From positions 1,612,001 to 1,676,000 of the forward strand of contig NZ_JAPEMU010000001.1 in assembly GCF_026342405.1 (NCBI RefSeq): DNA of 64,000 bases, in the 5' to 3' direction. A program made the translations under genes and the position numbers. The DNA comes from Kitasatospora sp. NBC_00240. Its GTDB lineage: Bacteria; Actinomycetota; Actinomycetes; Streptomycetales; Streptomycetaceae. Under the pieces are notes generated by a model. That model worked only from the letters and a program-made list of their open reading frames with translations, had not been told where the DNA came from and ran no database searches. Below are positions 50,319-58,838 of this stretch, one piece after another (position 1 is the stretch's first letter; each line of letters starts with the position of its first letter).

Positions 50319-51980
50319 TCAGCCGGCCACGGCGGCGGCGCCGGCGGCGGGCTGCTCGGTGGCGGACGCGGCGGACCCGGTGGCGGACCCGTCAGCGGCG
50401 GGCCGCTCGGCGGTGGACCCGGTCTTGGGGGTCGCACCGCCGCGCAGCGGGGTCTCCTTGACGAAGAGGATCGCGATCAGCGCCACCAGCGCGATCGGCG
50501 CCGCGATCAGGAAGACGCCGCCGGTGGCGTGCCCGTAGGCACCCTCGATCACATGCGCGATCGGTGCGGGCAGGGTCCGGACGTCCGGCAGCGAGCCGTC
50601 ACCGCCGGCCGAGGTGAGGCCGATCCCGGCCAGGCCCTCGGCGGTGCAGGTCTTCACGTGGGCGGCGAGCACCGCACCGAGCGCGGAGACGCCGATGGTG
50701 CCGCCGAGCGTCCGGAAGAAGGCCACCACCGAGCTGGCCGCGCCCAGTTCGTGCATCGGCACGGTGTTCTGGACGGCCAGCACGAGGTTCTGCATGGTCA
50801 TCCCGAGACCGCAGCCGACCAGGAACATGTAGCCGGAGAGCAGCACCAGGGAGGTGTCCACCCGTACGGTCGCCATCAACGCGAACCCGGTCGTCAGCAG
50901 GATGCCGCCGGTCACCAGGTAGCGCTTCCAGCGCCCGGAGGAGGTGATCAGCCGGCCGACGATCGTCGAGGAGAGGGTCAGGCCGAGGATCATCGGCAGC
51001 GACATCAGGCCCGACATCGTCGGCGACTTGCCGCGGCTGATCTGGAAGTACTGGCTGAGGAACACCGTCGCGCCGAACATCGCGGTGCCGACCGCGAGGC
51101 TGGCGACCACGGACAGGCTCACCGTGCGGTTGCGGAACAGGTGCATGGGGATGATCGGCTCGGCGGTGCGCAGTTCCACCGCCACGAACAGGGCCGCCAG
51201 CAGCAGGGCGCCGGCCACCATCGCGGCGGTCTGCCAGGAGCCCCAGGCGAAGCTGTCGCCGGCCAGCGAGACCCAGACCAGCAGCAGGCTGACCGCCGCG
51301 CTGACCAGCACGGCACCCGGGTAGTCCACCTTCACCGTGCGCCGGACCACCGGCAGCTTGAGGGTGCGCTGCAGCACGACCAGGGCGAGCACCGCGAACG
51401 GGACACCGACGTAGAAGCACCAGCGCCAGCCGAGCCAGGAGGTGTCCACCACGACGCCGCCGAGCAGCGGGCCGCCGATGGTGCCGACCGCCATCACCGC
51501 GCCGAGGTAGCCGTTGTACTTGCCCCGCTCGCGCGGCGGGATCATGGTCGCCAGGATGACCTGCGCCAGCGCGGTGAGACCGCCGGCCCCGAGGCCCTGC
51601 ACCACCCGGCAGGCGATCAGCATGTCGGTGTTCTGCGCGAGCCCGGCCAGGGCCGAGCCGGCGATGTACACCAGCAGCGAGAGCTGGATCAGCAGCTTCT
51701 TGCTGGTGAGGTCCGCGAGCTTGCCCCAGATCGGGGTGGAGACGGTGGTGGCCAGCAGGGTCGAGGTGACCACCCAGGTGTACGCCGACTGGCTGCCGTG
51801 CAGGTCGGAGACGATGCGCGGCAGGGCGTTGGACACCACGGTGCTGGACAGGATCGCCACGAACAGGCCGAGCAGGAGCCCGGAGAGCGCCTCCATGATC
51901 TGCCGGTGCGTCATGGGCTCGGCCGCCTCCGCGGTCCCGGTCACGCCCGGGGGCGACCCGGCGGTTGGCTGGTGCGACAC
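50319..51980 (-). CDS. MFS drug transporter, DHA2 (EmrB/QacA) family
   Basis: This is a 553-residue, 14-helix proton antiporter. The first helix and motif D1 are EALSGLLLGLFVAILSSTVVSNALPRI. Motif A is WGKLADLTSKKLLI. Motif C, IGGPLLGGVVVD, in helix 5 marks antiporters. The C-terminal 50 residues are Ala/Thr-rich. The GTG at 51980 is preferred to one at 52004 because AAGGAG lies 8 bases before it. It starts 21 bases after the MarR stop codon, so it is the second gene of a MarR-efflux operon. A drug substrate is likely. Confidence 0.9.
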   Translation of the reverse strand: MSHQPTAGSPPGVTGTAEAAEPMTHRQIMEALSGLLLGLFVAILSSTVVSNALPRIVSDLHGSQSAYTWVVTSTLLATTVSTPIWGKLADLTSKKLLIQLSLLVYIAGSALAGLAQNTDMLIACRVVQGLGAGGLTALAQVILATMIPPRERGKYNGYLGAVMAVGTIGGPLLGGVVVDTSWLGWRWCFYVGVPFAVLALVVLQRTLKLPVVRRTVKVDYPGAVLVSAAVSLLLVWVSLAGDSFAWGSWQTAAMVAGALLLAALFVAVELRTAEPIIPMHLFRNRTVSLSVVASLAVGTAMFGATVFLSQYFQISRGKSPTMSGLMSLPMILGLTLSSTIVGRLITSSGRWKRYLVTGGILLTTGFALMATVRVDTSLVLLSGYMFLVGCGLGMTMQNLVLAVQNTVPMHELGAASSVVAFFRTLGGTIGVSALGAVLAAHVKTCTAEGLAGIGLTSAGGDGSLPDVRTLPAPIAHVIEGAYGHATGGVFLIAAPIALVALIAILFVKETPLRGGATPKTGSTAERPAADGSATGSAASATEQPAAGAAAVAG

Positions 51981-52000
51981 GTCATGACTCCTTGGTCCCG

Positions 52001-52567
52001 TCACGATCGGGCGGGTGCGGCGGGTGGTGCGGGTACGGCGGGTACGGCGGGCGGTGCGGATACGGCGGGTGCGGCGGGTGGTGCGGGTACGGCGGGTACG
52101 GCGGGCGGCGCGGATACGGCCGGTACAGCAGGGGGTGTGGGTGCGGCGGGCGGGAAGCCGTGCTCCAGGTCCTGGTGGAGCCGGTCGAGGAGTCCGGCGA
52201 GGGCCCGGAGGTCCGCTCGGTCCCAGGTCCCGGTGGCGTGCGCCAGCCGGCGGGTGCTCTCCAGACGGGTCCGGGCCAGCAGGTCGAGGCCGGCAGCGGT
52301 GGGGCCGACCAGGCAGGACCGGCCGTCGGCGGGGTTCGGGCGGCGGCCGGCGAGGCCGTCCTGCTCCAGGTGGGCCAGCTGACGGCTGACCGCCGACATG
52401 TCGACCTGGAGATGTTCCGCGAGTTCCACCACCCGCAGCTCACCGTGCCAGCCGAGCACCGCGAGCATGGCCGTCCTCGCCCTGACCTGGGGCGACTGGT
52501 GGCGGCGCAGCTCCATGACGGCGCCCAGGGTGTCCAGGACGGAGGCGAGCACCTGCTCGTCGTTCAC
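52001..52567 (-). CDS. MarR family regulator with repetitive C-terminus
   Basis: This is a 188-residue regulator. Residues 1-140 are a normal MarR winged-helix domain (ARTAMLAVLGWHGELRVVELAEHLQVDMSAVSRQLAHLEQDG, wing RRPNPADGRSCLVGPT). The last 45 residues are an unusual Pro/Ala/Val tail encoded by a 54-bp direct repeat (52011-52064 and 52065-52118), giving two copies of an 18-residue unit. The GTG at 52567 follows AGGAGG at 5 bases. Two palindromes lie just upstream, so autoregulation with the downstream efflux gene is likely. Confidence 0.9.
   Translation of the reverse strand: MNDEQVLASVLDTLGAVMELRRHQSPQVRARTAMLAVLGWHGELRVVELAEHLQVDMSAVSRQLAHLEQDGLAGRRPNPADGRSCLVGPTAAGLDLLARTRLESTRRLAHATGTWDRADLRALAGLLDRLHQDLEHGFPPAAPTPPAVPAVSAPPAVPAVPAPPAAPAVSAPPAVPAVPAPPAAPARS
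52011..52118. repeat. 54-bp tandem repeat within the MarR gene
   Basis: Two nearly identical 54-bp units (52011-52064 and 52065-52118) encode the Pro/Ala/Val tail of the MarR protein. The length is a multiple of three, so copy-number change keeps the frame. Confidence 0.9.
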
Positions 52568-52580
52568 CGGACCTCCTTTT

Positions 52581-52622
52581 GGTTGCCTGGGGCAACCATA
52601 GACCTTAGTTGCCCCAAGCAAC
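52581..52622. promoter_or_regulatory. Paired MarR operators
   Basis: GGTTGCC-TGG-GGCAACC (52581-52597) is a perfect palindrome, and GTTGC-CCCAA-GCAAC (52608-52622) is a second. Together they form an inverted repeat with TTGGTTGC at both ends. They directly precede the MarR start codon. Confidence 0.8.
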
Positions 52623-52728
52623 CAAATGCGCGGCCAGTGTTCCGCCTCACACCCGCCTCGCACCCGCCTCCATCCACCTCGCGACCGAACGGGCCTCGGC
52701 GGCCGACCCCGCGCCCCGCCGTCCGATC

Positions 52729-52758
52729 TTGCGCATTCATGCGCGAAACTGCTATCAA
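52729..52758 (+). promoter_or_regulatory. Promoter of the sugar isomerase gene
   Basis: TTGCGC (52729-52734), an 18-base spacer and TATCAA (52753-52758) form a plausible housekeeping promoter. A GCGCAT/ATGCGC inverted repeat overlaps its -35 (52731-52744). The gene starts at 52807. Confidence 0.5.
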
Positions 52759-52806
52759 ATGAGCACTACTAATCACACGCTGTGCCGAGCCTCCCAGGAG
52801 TGCCCC

Positions 52807-53766
52807 ATGTCGAGCCCGACGCCCTCCCCCACCTCCCGTACGGCGATCGAGATCGACACCCAGCCGGCGTGCTGGCGCCGCGCCGGGGCCCTCGTCCCGA
52901 CCGCCGCGGCCGCCCTGCCGCGCCGGGGCGAGCGGGTGGCCGTCGTCGGCTGCGGCACCTCGTGGTTCATGGCCCAGGCCTACGCCGCACTCCGCGAGCA
53001 GGGCGGGCACGGACTCACCGACGCCTTCGCCGCCTCGGAGTTCCCGCACGGGCGGAGCTACGACCGGGTGGTCGCCCTCACCCGCTCCGGCACCACCACC
53101 GAGGTGCTCGACCTGCTCGCGCGGCTCGACCCCTCGACCCCGTCCACCGCCCTCACCGCCGACCCGGCAACCCCGGTGATGAAGCTCGCCGGCGCCACCG
53201 TGGTGCTCGACTTCGCCGACGAGGAGTCGGTCGTCCAGACCCGCTTCGCCACCACCGCGCTCGCCCTGCTCCGCGCCCACCTGGAGAGCGAGGACGCGCT
53301 GCCGGCCGGCGTCAGCACCGTCGCGCGGGCCGCGCAGGACGCCGAACGCGCCCTGGCCGAGGAGCTCCCCGCCGGCACGGTGACGGCCGGCCAGATCTCC
53401 TTCCTCGGCGCCGGCTGGACGTACGGCCTGGCGCAGGAGGCCGCGCTGAAGATGCGGGAGGCCGCCGGCTCCTGGACCGAGTCCTACCCGGCGATGGAGT
53501 ACCGGCACGGCCCGATCGCGATCACCGGCCCCGGCCGCGCGGTCTGGATGCTCGGCGCCCTGCCGGACGGCCTCGCCGACGACATCGCCCGGGTCGGCGG
53601 CCTGCTGGTGGCCGGTTCCGGCGCGGACGACACCGCCCTCGACCCGATGGCCGACCTGGTCCGGGTGCACCGGCTCGCCGTCGCCGCCGCCGAGGCGGCC
53701 GGCCGCAACCCCGACCGGCCGCTCAACCTGACCCGCTCGGTGGTCCTCGGCGAGCAGACCGGCTGA
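52807..53766 (+). CDS. SIS-domain sugar isomerase (AgaS-like)
   Basis: The 319-residue cytoplasmic protein has two SIS domains. The first shows VAVVGCGTSWFMAQAYAALRE and ALTRSGTTTEVLDLLARL, the typical sugar-phosphate site. The second shows FLGAGWTYGLAQEAALKMREAA and SYPAMEYRHGPIA, as in GlmS-type isomerase domains and AgaS. It probably acts on a phosphorylated amino sugar. The ATG at 52807 follows AGGAG. It is monocistronic and ends in a very strong hairpin. The amino-sugar role would fit the chitinase unit in this window, but they are 14 kb apart. Confidence 0.88.
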   Translation: MSSPTPSPTSRTAIEIDTQPACWRRAGALVPTAAAALPRRGERVAVVGCGTSWFMAQAYAALREQGGHGLTDAFAASEFPHGRSYDRVVALTRSGTTTEVLDLLARLDPSTPSTALTADPATPVMKLAGATVVLDFADEESVVQTRFATTALALLRAHLESEDALPAGVSTVARAAQDAERALAEELPAGTVTAGQISFLGAGWTYGLAQEAALKMREAAGSWTESYPAMEYRHGPIAITGPGRAVWMLGALPDGLADDIARVGGLLVAGSGADDTALDPMADLVRVHRLAVAAAEAAGRNPDRPLNLTRSVVLGEQTG

Positions 53767-53804
53767 GCCTGCCCGGGCCCCGTCGCACACCGCCCGCCGC
53801 GCCG

Positions 53805-53850
53805 CGTGGGCGGGTGCCCCGGCCGTCGGCGGCCGGGGCACCCGCCCACG
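53805..53850 (+). terminator. 21-bp stem terminator
   Basis: A perfect 21-bp stem (53805-53825 and 53830-53850) with the loop TCGG follows the sugar isomerase gene by 38 bases. It is the longest hairpin I found in the window. Confidence 0.88.
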
Positions 53851-54262
53851 GGACATCGGAGAACCCTGAAGCCCCGTACAGCAAGCGGTCGAAGACCACC
53901 AGTGGGACCGGAGGCACCGTCAGGGCCGCAGCCCGTGCGGATCGGCGCACCGCCCGGCGCAGCGCGCCGCGACGGGAGTGGCGGGCGTATCCGGGCCGAG
54001 CACCGGCAGGGATCCTTCCCCGTGGGCGGCCGAGCGGCCTGCTGGCCCAGGTGGCGGTGCCGCATACTCCGGGAGCGTGGACCGGGCAGCGGCGCCGAAG
54101 CGGTCGCCCGCCCCGTCCGACCCAGGGCTGACGCGACGGCAGTTCCCTGGTCGTACCGGCGTGTCGCGGTGCGGTCGGAGCGTCACCGCGAGCCGCTCCC
54201 GGCCCTGGCGTCCGCGGCCCGCACCAGGCGCCGAGCCGGTGACGCTCCATATCCTCGGCCCC
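53851..54262. other. Gap of about 400 bases without a supported gene
   Basis: No intact gene is seen. A minus-strand frame around 53880-53990 reads PPVPLVVFDRLLYG and looks more protein-like than average. It may be a gene remnant, but I cannot support it. Confidence 0.4.
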
Positions 54263-55129
54263 ATGGACATCGACCGCCGCTCAGTGCTGCGCCGCGCGGC
54301 GCAGGCCGCCTCGGCGGGGGCAGCAGTGGCGCTGGCGGCAGCCGGGCCACCACGGCACCCGAGGCACTCCGCCGCCCCCCGTCCCGCCGCGGCACCGGCT
54401 CTCGCCCCGCCGCCGGGTACGCGCACACCCTTCGCGGCGGCCGCACCGCCGGTGATCGTCCGTCGCTCGACCTGGCAGACGAACTTGCCGGAGACCGAGC
54501 GACAGCGCGACCCTGCCGTGCGGGCGGTGTTCATCCACCACACCGACGACCCGAACTCCTACGGCCCTCAGGACGTACCCGACATCCTCCGGGCCATCTA
54601 CCGGGAGCACCGGGAGAACCAGGGCTGGGACGACATCGGCTACAACTTCCTGGTCGACCGCTTCGGCACCGTCTACGAGGGCCGCCTCGGCAGTACCGAG
54701 GAGCCGGTCGTCGGAGCTCACACGATGGGCTTCAACCGGGAGACGGTCGGCATCGCCGCGATCGGGACCTACACCGCCGGCATGCAGGTGCCCGCCCCCG
54801 TGGTGGACGCGATGGCCCGGATCGCTGCCTGGAAACTCGGTCAGTACGGCATCGACCCCCAGGGCCGGTCGGAACTGACCTCCGAAAGCAGCGGCAGCCG
54901 GTTCCCCTCGGGCACCAGCCATGCGTTCGACGCCGTCTCCGGCCACCGGGACGCGTTCTGCACCCTCTGCCCCGGCGACGCGCTCTACCTGGCCCTGCCC
55001 GGCATCATCGAGCGCGCCGCCGAAGTCCTACGAGGCGATCCACCCGTCCGCCCGGGCGCCGCCACTCCCCCGCCGAGGCCTGCCCGGCCGCCTTCCGAAC
55101 TGGTCCGCGAACTCTCCCCACGGACCTGA
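54263..55129 (+). CDS. Secreted N-acetylmuramoyl-L-alanine amidase (PGRP type)
   Basis: The 288-residue protein has a Tat-like signal: DRRSVLRRAAQAASAGAAVALAAA at residues 4-27. A Pro/Ala linker precedes a peptidoglycan-recognition amidase domain (about 75-270). Zinc ligands are likely in VFIHHTDDPN (first His), the GHRD segment and the Cys of CTLCPGDALY. The fold markers DDIGYNFLVDRFGTVYEGR and GFNRETVGIAAIGTY are clear. It cleaves the amide bond between muramic acid and the stem peptide. The ATG at 54263 gives the short twin-arginine start; a GTG 8 codons earlier is possible. Confidence 0.88.
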   Translation: MDIDRRSVLRRAAQAASAGAAVALAAAGPPRHPRHSAAPRPAAAPALAPPPGTRTPFAAAAPPVIVRRSTWQTNLPETERQRDPAVRAVFIHHTDDPNSYGPQDVPDILRAIYREHRENQGWDDIGYNFLVDRFGTVYEGRLGSTEEPVVGAHTMGFNRETVGIAAIGTYTAGMQVPAPVVDAMARIAAWKLGQYGIDPQGRSELTSESSGSRFPSGTSHAFDAVSGHRDAFCTLCPGDALYLALPGIIERAAEVLRGDPPVRPGAATPPPRPARPPSELVRELSPRT

Positions 55130-55190
55130 CCCGCCCTCCCCGGCCCGCCGAAGCCGAGTCGAACCGGAACGGACGCGGGACGGACGCCGG

Positions 55191-56063
55191 TCAGTCGAGC
55201 GCCACCAGGCGGAAGGCGTCCCCGTCCCGGCGGACCAGGCCGCCCGTGGGCTCAGGGAAGTGGCTGCCGAGCAGGATCGTGTCGGTGCCGGCCAGCTCGT
55301 CCAGCAGCCGGGTCCTGGTCCGGACGGCGGCGGCCGGGTCGATGTCGACGCAGCTGCACAGGTCCGGACGGGCCAGCTGGACCGGGTGGTGCACGCAGTC
55401 CCCGGTGATCACCGCCCGGCGACCCCGGCTGCTGAGCACCACCGCGATCTGGCCCGGCGTGTGGCCGGGGGCGGGCACCAGGGTGACGCCGGGGAGGATC
55501 TCGGTGCCGCCGGGCAGCACGTCGACGAGGTCCAGCAGGCCGTGCGCGCGGATTGGCTCGACCGAGTCGTCCAGCATCTGACGGCGGGCCGGCTCGATGT
55601 CGGCCGACGCCCAGTACTCGTCCTCCGCGCGGGCGGTGAGGTGGCGGGCGCGGGGGAAGGTGGGCCGCCAACTGCCGTCCGGGGTGGCGCTGGTGTTCCA
55701 GCCCACGTGGTCCGCGTGCAGGTGGGTGAGGATCACCCGGTCCACCGTGTCGGGGGTGAAGCCGACGGCGGCGAGCCTGGCCAGGAAGGGCGTGTCGAGC
55801 TGGTTCCAGGCGGGGTTGGCCCTGGTCTTGCCGTTGCCGACACCGGTGTCGACGAGGACGCGCAGCCCCCCGACCTCCACCGCGAAGCTGTGCACGGCGA
55901 GATTGATCACGTGGTCGGGCCCGGCGAACGACGGTGCGAGCCAGCTGCTGCCGGCGACCACGTCCGGGGTGGCTCCGGGGAGCAGCCAGGGGCCGGTTCC
56001 GGCGGGCAGGGTGAGCTCGTCCACGCGGTGGACGGTGATGTCGCCGATCTGCCAACGGGCCAT
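55191..56063 (-). CDS. MBL-fold metallo-hydrolase
   Basis: This is a 290-residue metallo-beta-lactamase-fold enzyme. Metal ligands are in ILTHLHADHVGWN (HxHxDH), in APGHTPGQIAVVL and in VITGDCVHHPVQL, with a last His in LLGSHFPEPTGG. The layout resembles quorum-quenching lactonases and AttM-like proteins, but the substrate cannot be fixed. There is no signal peptide. It lies about 120 bases downstream of the MarR gene at 56184 on the same strand, so the two may form an operon. Confidence 0.9.
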   Translation of the reverse strand: MARWQIGDITVHRVDELTLPAGTGPWLLPGATPDVVAGSSWLAPSFAGPDHVINLAVHSFAVEVGGLRVLVDTGVGNGKTRANPAWNQLDTPFLARLAAVGFTPDTVDRVILTHLHADHVGWNTSATPDGSWRPTFPRARHLTARAEDEYWASADIEPARRQMLDDSVEPIRAHGLLDLVDVLPGGTEILPGVTLVPAPGHTPGQIAVVLSSRGRRAVITGDCVHHPVQLARPDLCSCVDIDPAAAVRTRTRLLDELAGTDTILLGSHFPEPTGGLVRRDGDAFRLVALD

Positions 56064-56183
56064 GCGGGGGATCTCCTTGGTACGGGAGGGACTGGGCGTT
56101 CCGGGGCGGTCACGGCCGGGACAGGCCGGGCCGGGCCGGGCCGGGCCCCGGAACGCCCGGCCCGGCGGGGAGCCCCCGGTGGG

Positions 56184-56654
56184 TCAGGCGCGTACGCCGT
56201 CCGGCGCTGCGCCCGACCGGACGGCCTCCACCAGCGCGGACAGCTCGGGGACCTCGGCGGCCTCCGCCAGCGCCTCGCGCAGGGCGGTGTCGTTGGTGGG
56301 GCGGGCCGCGGCGAGCAGCGCCCGGCCGCTGTCGCTCACCTCGGTGTAGATGCCCCGCCGGTCGGTGGGGCAGAGGTAGCGGGAGAGCAGTCCGCGGTCC
56401 TCCAGGCGGGTCACCAGGCGGGTGGTGGCGCTCTGGCTGAGCACGACGGCGTCCGCGACCTGCTTCATCTGCAGGTGCCCGCCGGGGCCGTCGTGCTGTC
56501 GGCCGAGTACGTCGAGCAGCGAGAACTCGCGGGCGCTGAGGCCGTGTTCGGCCTGCAGGGCCTTCTCCACCCGGGCCTCGATCCGGCCGTGCAGCAGCGA
56601 CAGCGCGCACCAGCCCTGGGCGAGGGCGGTGAGTGCGGGGTCCGTGGCGGTCAT
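56184..56654 (-). CDS. MarR family transcriptional regulator
   Basis: The 156-residue regulator has a clear MarR winged helix: SAREFSLLDVLGRQ, then QVADAVVLSQSATTRLVTRLEDRGLLSR, with the wing YLCPTDRRGIYTEVSDSG. The ATG at 56654 follows GGAGGAAG. It is divergent from an MFS efflux gene, with TGCAATTAT repeats in between, so it very probably represses that gene. Confidence 0.92.
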   Translation of the reverse strand: MTATDPALTALAQGWCALSLLHGRIEARVEKALQAEHGLSAREFSLLDVLGRQHDGPGGHLQMKQVADAVVLSQSATTRLVTRLEDRGLLSRYLCPTDRRGIYTEVSDSGRALLAAARPTNDTALREALAEAAEVPELSALVEAVRSGAAPDGVRA

Positions 56655-56789
56655 GTCCGGCTTCCTCCTCCGTGCGGCTCTTCCCCTGCTCGGCGCGGCT
56701 GCTCCTGCGGGTGTCCGCGCGGCGGCGCGCCCGAGGAGGTCCGAGCGTTGCGCTCCCCAGGATAGAACACTCGCGCAATAGCCAGCGCT

Positions 56790-56815
56790 TGCAATTATCC
56801 CGCGTCTGCAATTAT
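56790..56815. promoter_or_regulatory. Likely MarR operator region
   Basis: TGCAATTAT occurs twice in direct orientation, 17 bp apart (56790-56798 and 56807-56815). A CGCAATA lies further upstream (56774-56780), and a CAATTATTG follows. The area is strikingly AT-rich for the genome. It lies between the divergent MarR and MFS genes. Confidence 0.65.
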
Positions 56816-56863
56816 TGTTGGCGCCTGTAAGGCACGGAAGCAAACATCTGGAAGGTGCACCCC

Positions 56864-58084
56864 ATGCCTCTCGCACTACTGGCCCTGGCCATCGGGGCCT
56901 TCGGTATCGGGACCACCGAATTCGTGATCATGGGCCTGCTGCCCGAGGTCGCCGGTGACTTCGGCGTCTCCATCCCCACCGCCGGCTGGCTCGTCACCGG
57001 CTACGCCCTCGGCGTGCTGGTCGGCGCCCCGCTGATGACCGCCCTCGGCACCCGGGTCTCCCGCAAGCGGATGCTGATGCTGCTGATGGGCCTGTTCATC
57101 GCCGGCAACCTGCTCTCCGCCGTGGCCCCCGTCTTCGGGGTCATGATCGCCGGGCGGCTGGTCGCCTCGCTCGCCCACGGCGCGTTCTTCGGCATCGGCG
57201 CCGTCGTCGCGGCCGACCTGGTGGCCCCCTCCAGGAAGGCCGGCGCCATCGCCCTGATGTTCACCGGCCTCACCGTCGCCAACGTGGTCGGCGTCCCGCT
57301 CGGCACCTACGTCGGACAGGCCGCCGGCTGGCGGACCACCTTCTTCCTGGTGGCCGCGCTCGGCGTGATCGGCCTGGCCGGCATCGCCCGGCTGGTCCCC
57401 GAGATCCCCAGGCCCCAGGGCGTCCGCCTGCGGCACGAGCTGGCCGCGTTCCGCAATGTCCAGGTCCTGCTCGCGATGGGGATGACCGTGCTCGGCTTCG
57501 GCGGGGTCTTCGCCGCCATCACCTACATCTCCCCGATGATGACCGAGGTGGCCGGCTTCGCCGACTCCTCCGTCACCTGGCTGCTGGTCCTCTTCGGCCT
57601 CGGCATGGTCGGCGGCAACCTGCTCGGCGGCAAGCTCGCCGACCGCGCCCTGATGCCGCTGCTGTACGTCACGCTCGGTTCGCTCGCCCTGGTGCTGGCG
57701 CTGTTCACCGTCACCGCCCACAACAGGTTCGCGGCCGCCGTCACCATCACGCTGATCGGGGCGCTCGGCTTCGCCGCCGTCCCCCCGCTGCAGAAGCGGG
57801 TGCTCGACCAGGCCGCCGGCGCCCCCACGCTGGCCTCCGCCGTCAACATCGGGGCCTTCAACCTCGGCAACGCGCTGGCCGCCCTGATCGGCGGCATGGT
57901 GATCTCGGCCGGCTTCGGCTGGACCGCCCCCAACTGGGTCGGCGCCGCGCTGGCCGCCTCCGCCCTGCTGCTGGCCCTGGTCTCCGGCGCCCTGGAGCGC
58001 CGCGGCACCACCCACCCCGTCGCCGACCACCCCGTCGCCGACCACCGCACCGCCGCCGAGGCCGCGCCCGCGCTGCACCACTGA
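56864..58084 (+). CDS. MFS transporter (DHA1, AraJ/YdhP-like)
   Basis: The 406-residue, 12-helix transporter begins with the typical helix ALLALAIGAFGIGTTEFVIMGLLPEVAGDF, where the GTTEF motif marks the AraJ/YdhP group. Motif A is MTALGTRVSRKRML. The C-terminus is His/Ala-rich (HPVADHPVADHRT). The ATG at 56864 follows GGAAGG; a GTG three codons earlier is in frame. It is divergent from the MarR gene and is probably derepressed by that regulator's ligand. It is followed by the GlcG-like gene after 113 bases. Confidence 0.91.
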   Translation: MPLALLALAIGAFGIGTTEFVIMGLLPEVAGDFGVSIPTAGWLVTGYALGVLVGAPLMTALGTRVSRKRMLMLLMGLFIAGNLLSAVAPVFGVMIAGRLVASLAHGAFFGIGAVVAADLVAPSRKAGAIALMFTGLTVANVVGVPLGTYVGQAAGWRTTFFLVAALGVIGLAGIARLVPEIPRPQGVRLRHELAAFRNVQVLLAMGMTVLGFGGVFAAITYISPMMTEVAGFADSSVTWLLVLFGLGMVGGNLLGGKLADRALMPLLYVTLGSLALVLALFTVTAHNRFAAAVTITLIGALGFAAVPPLQKRVLDQAAGAPTLASAVNIGAFNLGNALAALIGGMVISAGFGWTAPNWVGAALAASALLLALVSGALERRGTTHPVADHPVADHRTAAEAAPALHH

Positions 58085-58100
58085 GCGGCACGGCCGCCCA

Positions 58101-58130
58101 CCCACAGCCACCCACAGCCACCCACAGCCA
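58101..58130. repeat. 10-bp tandem repeat, three copies
   Basis: CCCACAGCCA is repeated at 58101-58110, 58111-58120 and 58121-58130, between the MFS and GlcG-like genes. Confidence 0.9.
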
Positions 58131-58197
58131 CCCACCCGGGGCGTACGGCACCCCGTCCGCACCACACCCACCCTGCCATGCAAGGAAGTTGAGCATC

Positions 58198-58641
58198 ATG
58201 AGCACCGCAACCACTGTCACCCCGCTGACCACCCAGGACGCCGAGGCGCTCGTCGCCGCCGCCCGTACCGCCGCCGAGTCGGCCGGTGTCACGGTCAGCA
58301 TCACCGTCCTCGATGCCGGCGGCCACCTGCTGGCCTTCCGCCGCGACGACCGGGCCGTCCTGATCTCCGGCGAGACCAGCACCCGCAAGGCCTGGACCGC
58401 CCTCCAGCTGAACGCCCCGACCGCCGACCTGGTCGACGCCGTCCAGCCCGGCGGGCTCTTCCACACCCTGCCCACCGCCCTGGACCGGCCGCTGCTCTTC
58501 ATCGCCGGCGGCATCCCGCTGCACCGCGACGGCCGCCTGATCGGCGCCCTCGGCGTCGGCGGCGGCGCCCCCGCGCAGGACCACGCCTTCGCCACCACCG
58601 CGGCCGCCGTCCTGGACGCGGCCCCGGCGCAGCGGGCCTGA
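58198..58641 (+). CDS. GlcG/HbpS family protein
   Basis: This 147-residue protein has the heme-degrading/GlcG (DUF336) fold. Marks are AARTAAESAGVTVSITVLDAGGHLLAFRRDD and the C-terminal IAGGIPLHRDGRLIGALGVGGG. Family members include HbpS of Streptomyces, which binds heme and senses redox stress; GlcG-like relatives have no settled role. No secretion signal is seen, unlike HbpS. The ATG at 58198 follows GGAAG. It probably shares the MFS transcript and ends in a 17-bp terminator. Confidence 0.88.
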   Translation: MSTATTVTPLTTQDAEALVAAARTAAESAGVTVSITVLDAGGHLLAFRRDDRAVLISGETSTRKAWTALQLNAPTADLVDAVQPGGLFHTLPTALDRPLLFIAGGIPLHRDGRLIGALGVGGGAPAQDHAFATTAAAVLDAAPAQRA

Positions 58642-58652
58642 CGGTCCGTACA

Positions 58653-58691
58653 CCGTGCCCCCTCGCCCGCTCGTCGGGCGAGGGGGCACGG
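58653..58691 (+). terminator. 17-bp stem terminator
   Basis: A perfect stem (58653-58669 and 58675-58691) with the loop CTCGT begins 12 bases after the stop of the GlcG-like gene. Confidence 0.88.
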
Positions 58692-58800
58692 CCATGCCCG
58701 CGCAGCACCGGGGGGAGCCTCCCCGACCAGCGACCCGGGGGTAATCCCCACCCCCCGGACGCCAGTGGCCTCCATGGCCCGGGACGCCCGCACTTCCTAC

Positions 58801-58817
58801 CGTTGATCTTGTCAACG
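58801..58817. promoter_or_regulatory. Inverted repeat upstream of ABC exporter
   Basis: CGTTGA-N5-TCAACG (58801-58817) lies 21 bases before the ATPase start codon. Such GTTGA/TCAAC sites often bind TetR-type repressors, but no regulator gene is adjacent. Confidence 0.55.
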
Positions 58818-58838
58818 ACCAGCGGAGAGAGGCACACC

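Noticed and set aside
52011..52118. Repeats as a CRISPR array
   Set aside because: The units are contiguous, without unique spacers, and in-frame within a gene. The same holds for the other short tandem repeats.
53723..54250. Minus-strand frame in the gap after the sugar isomerase as a gene
   Set aside because: Only a short part looks protein-like, it overlaps a strong terminator and the isomerase 3' end, and no start signal fits.
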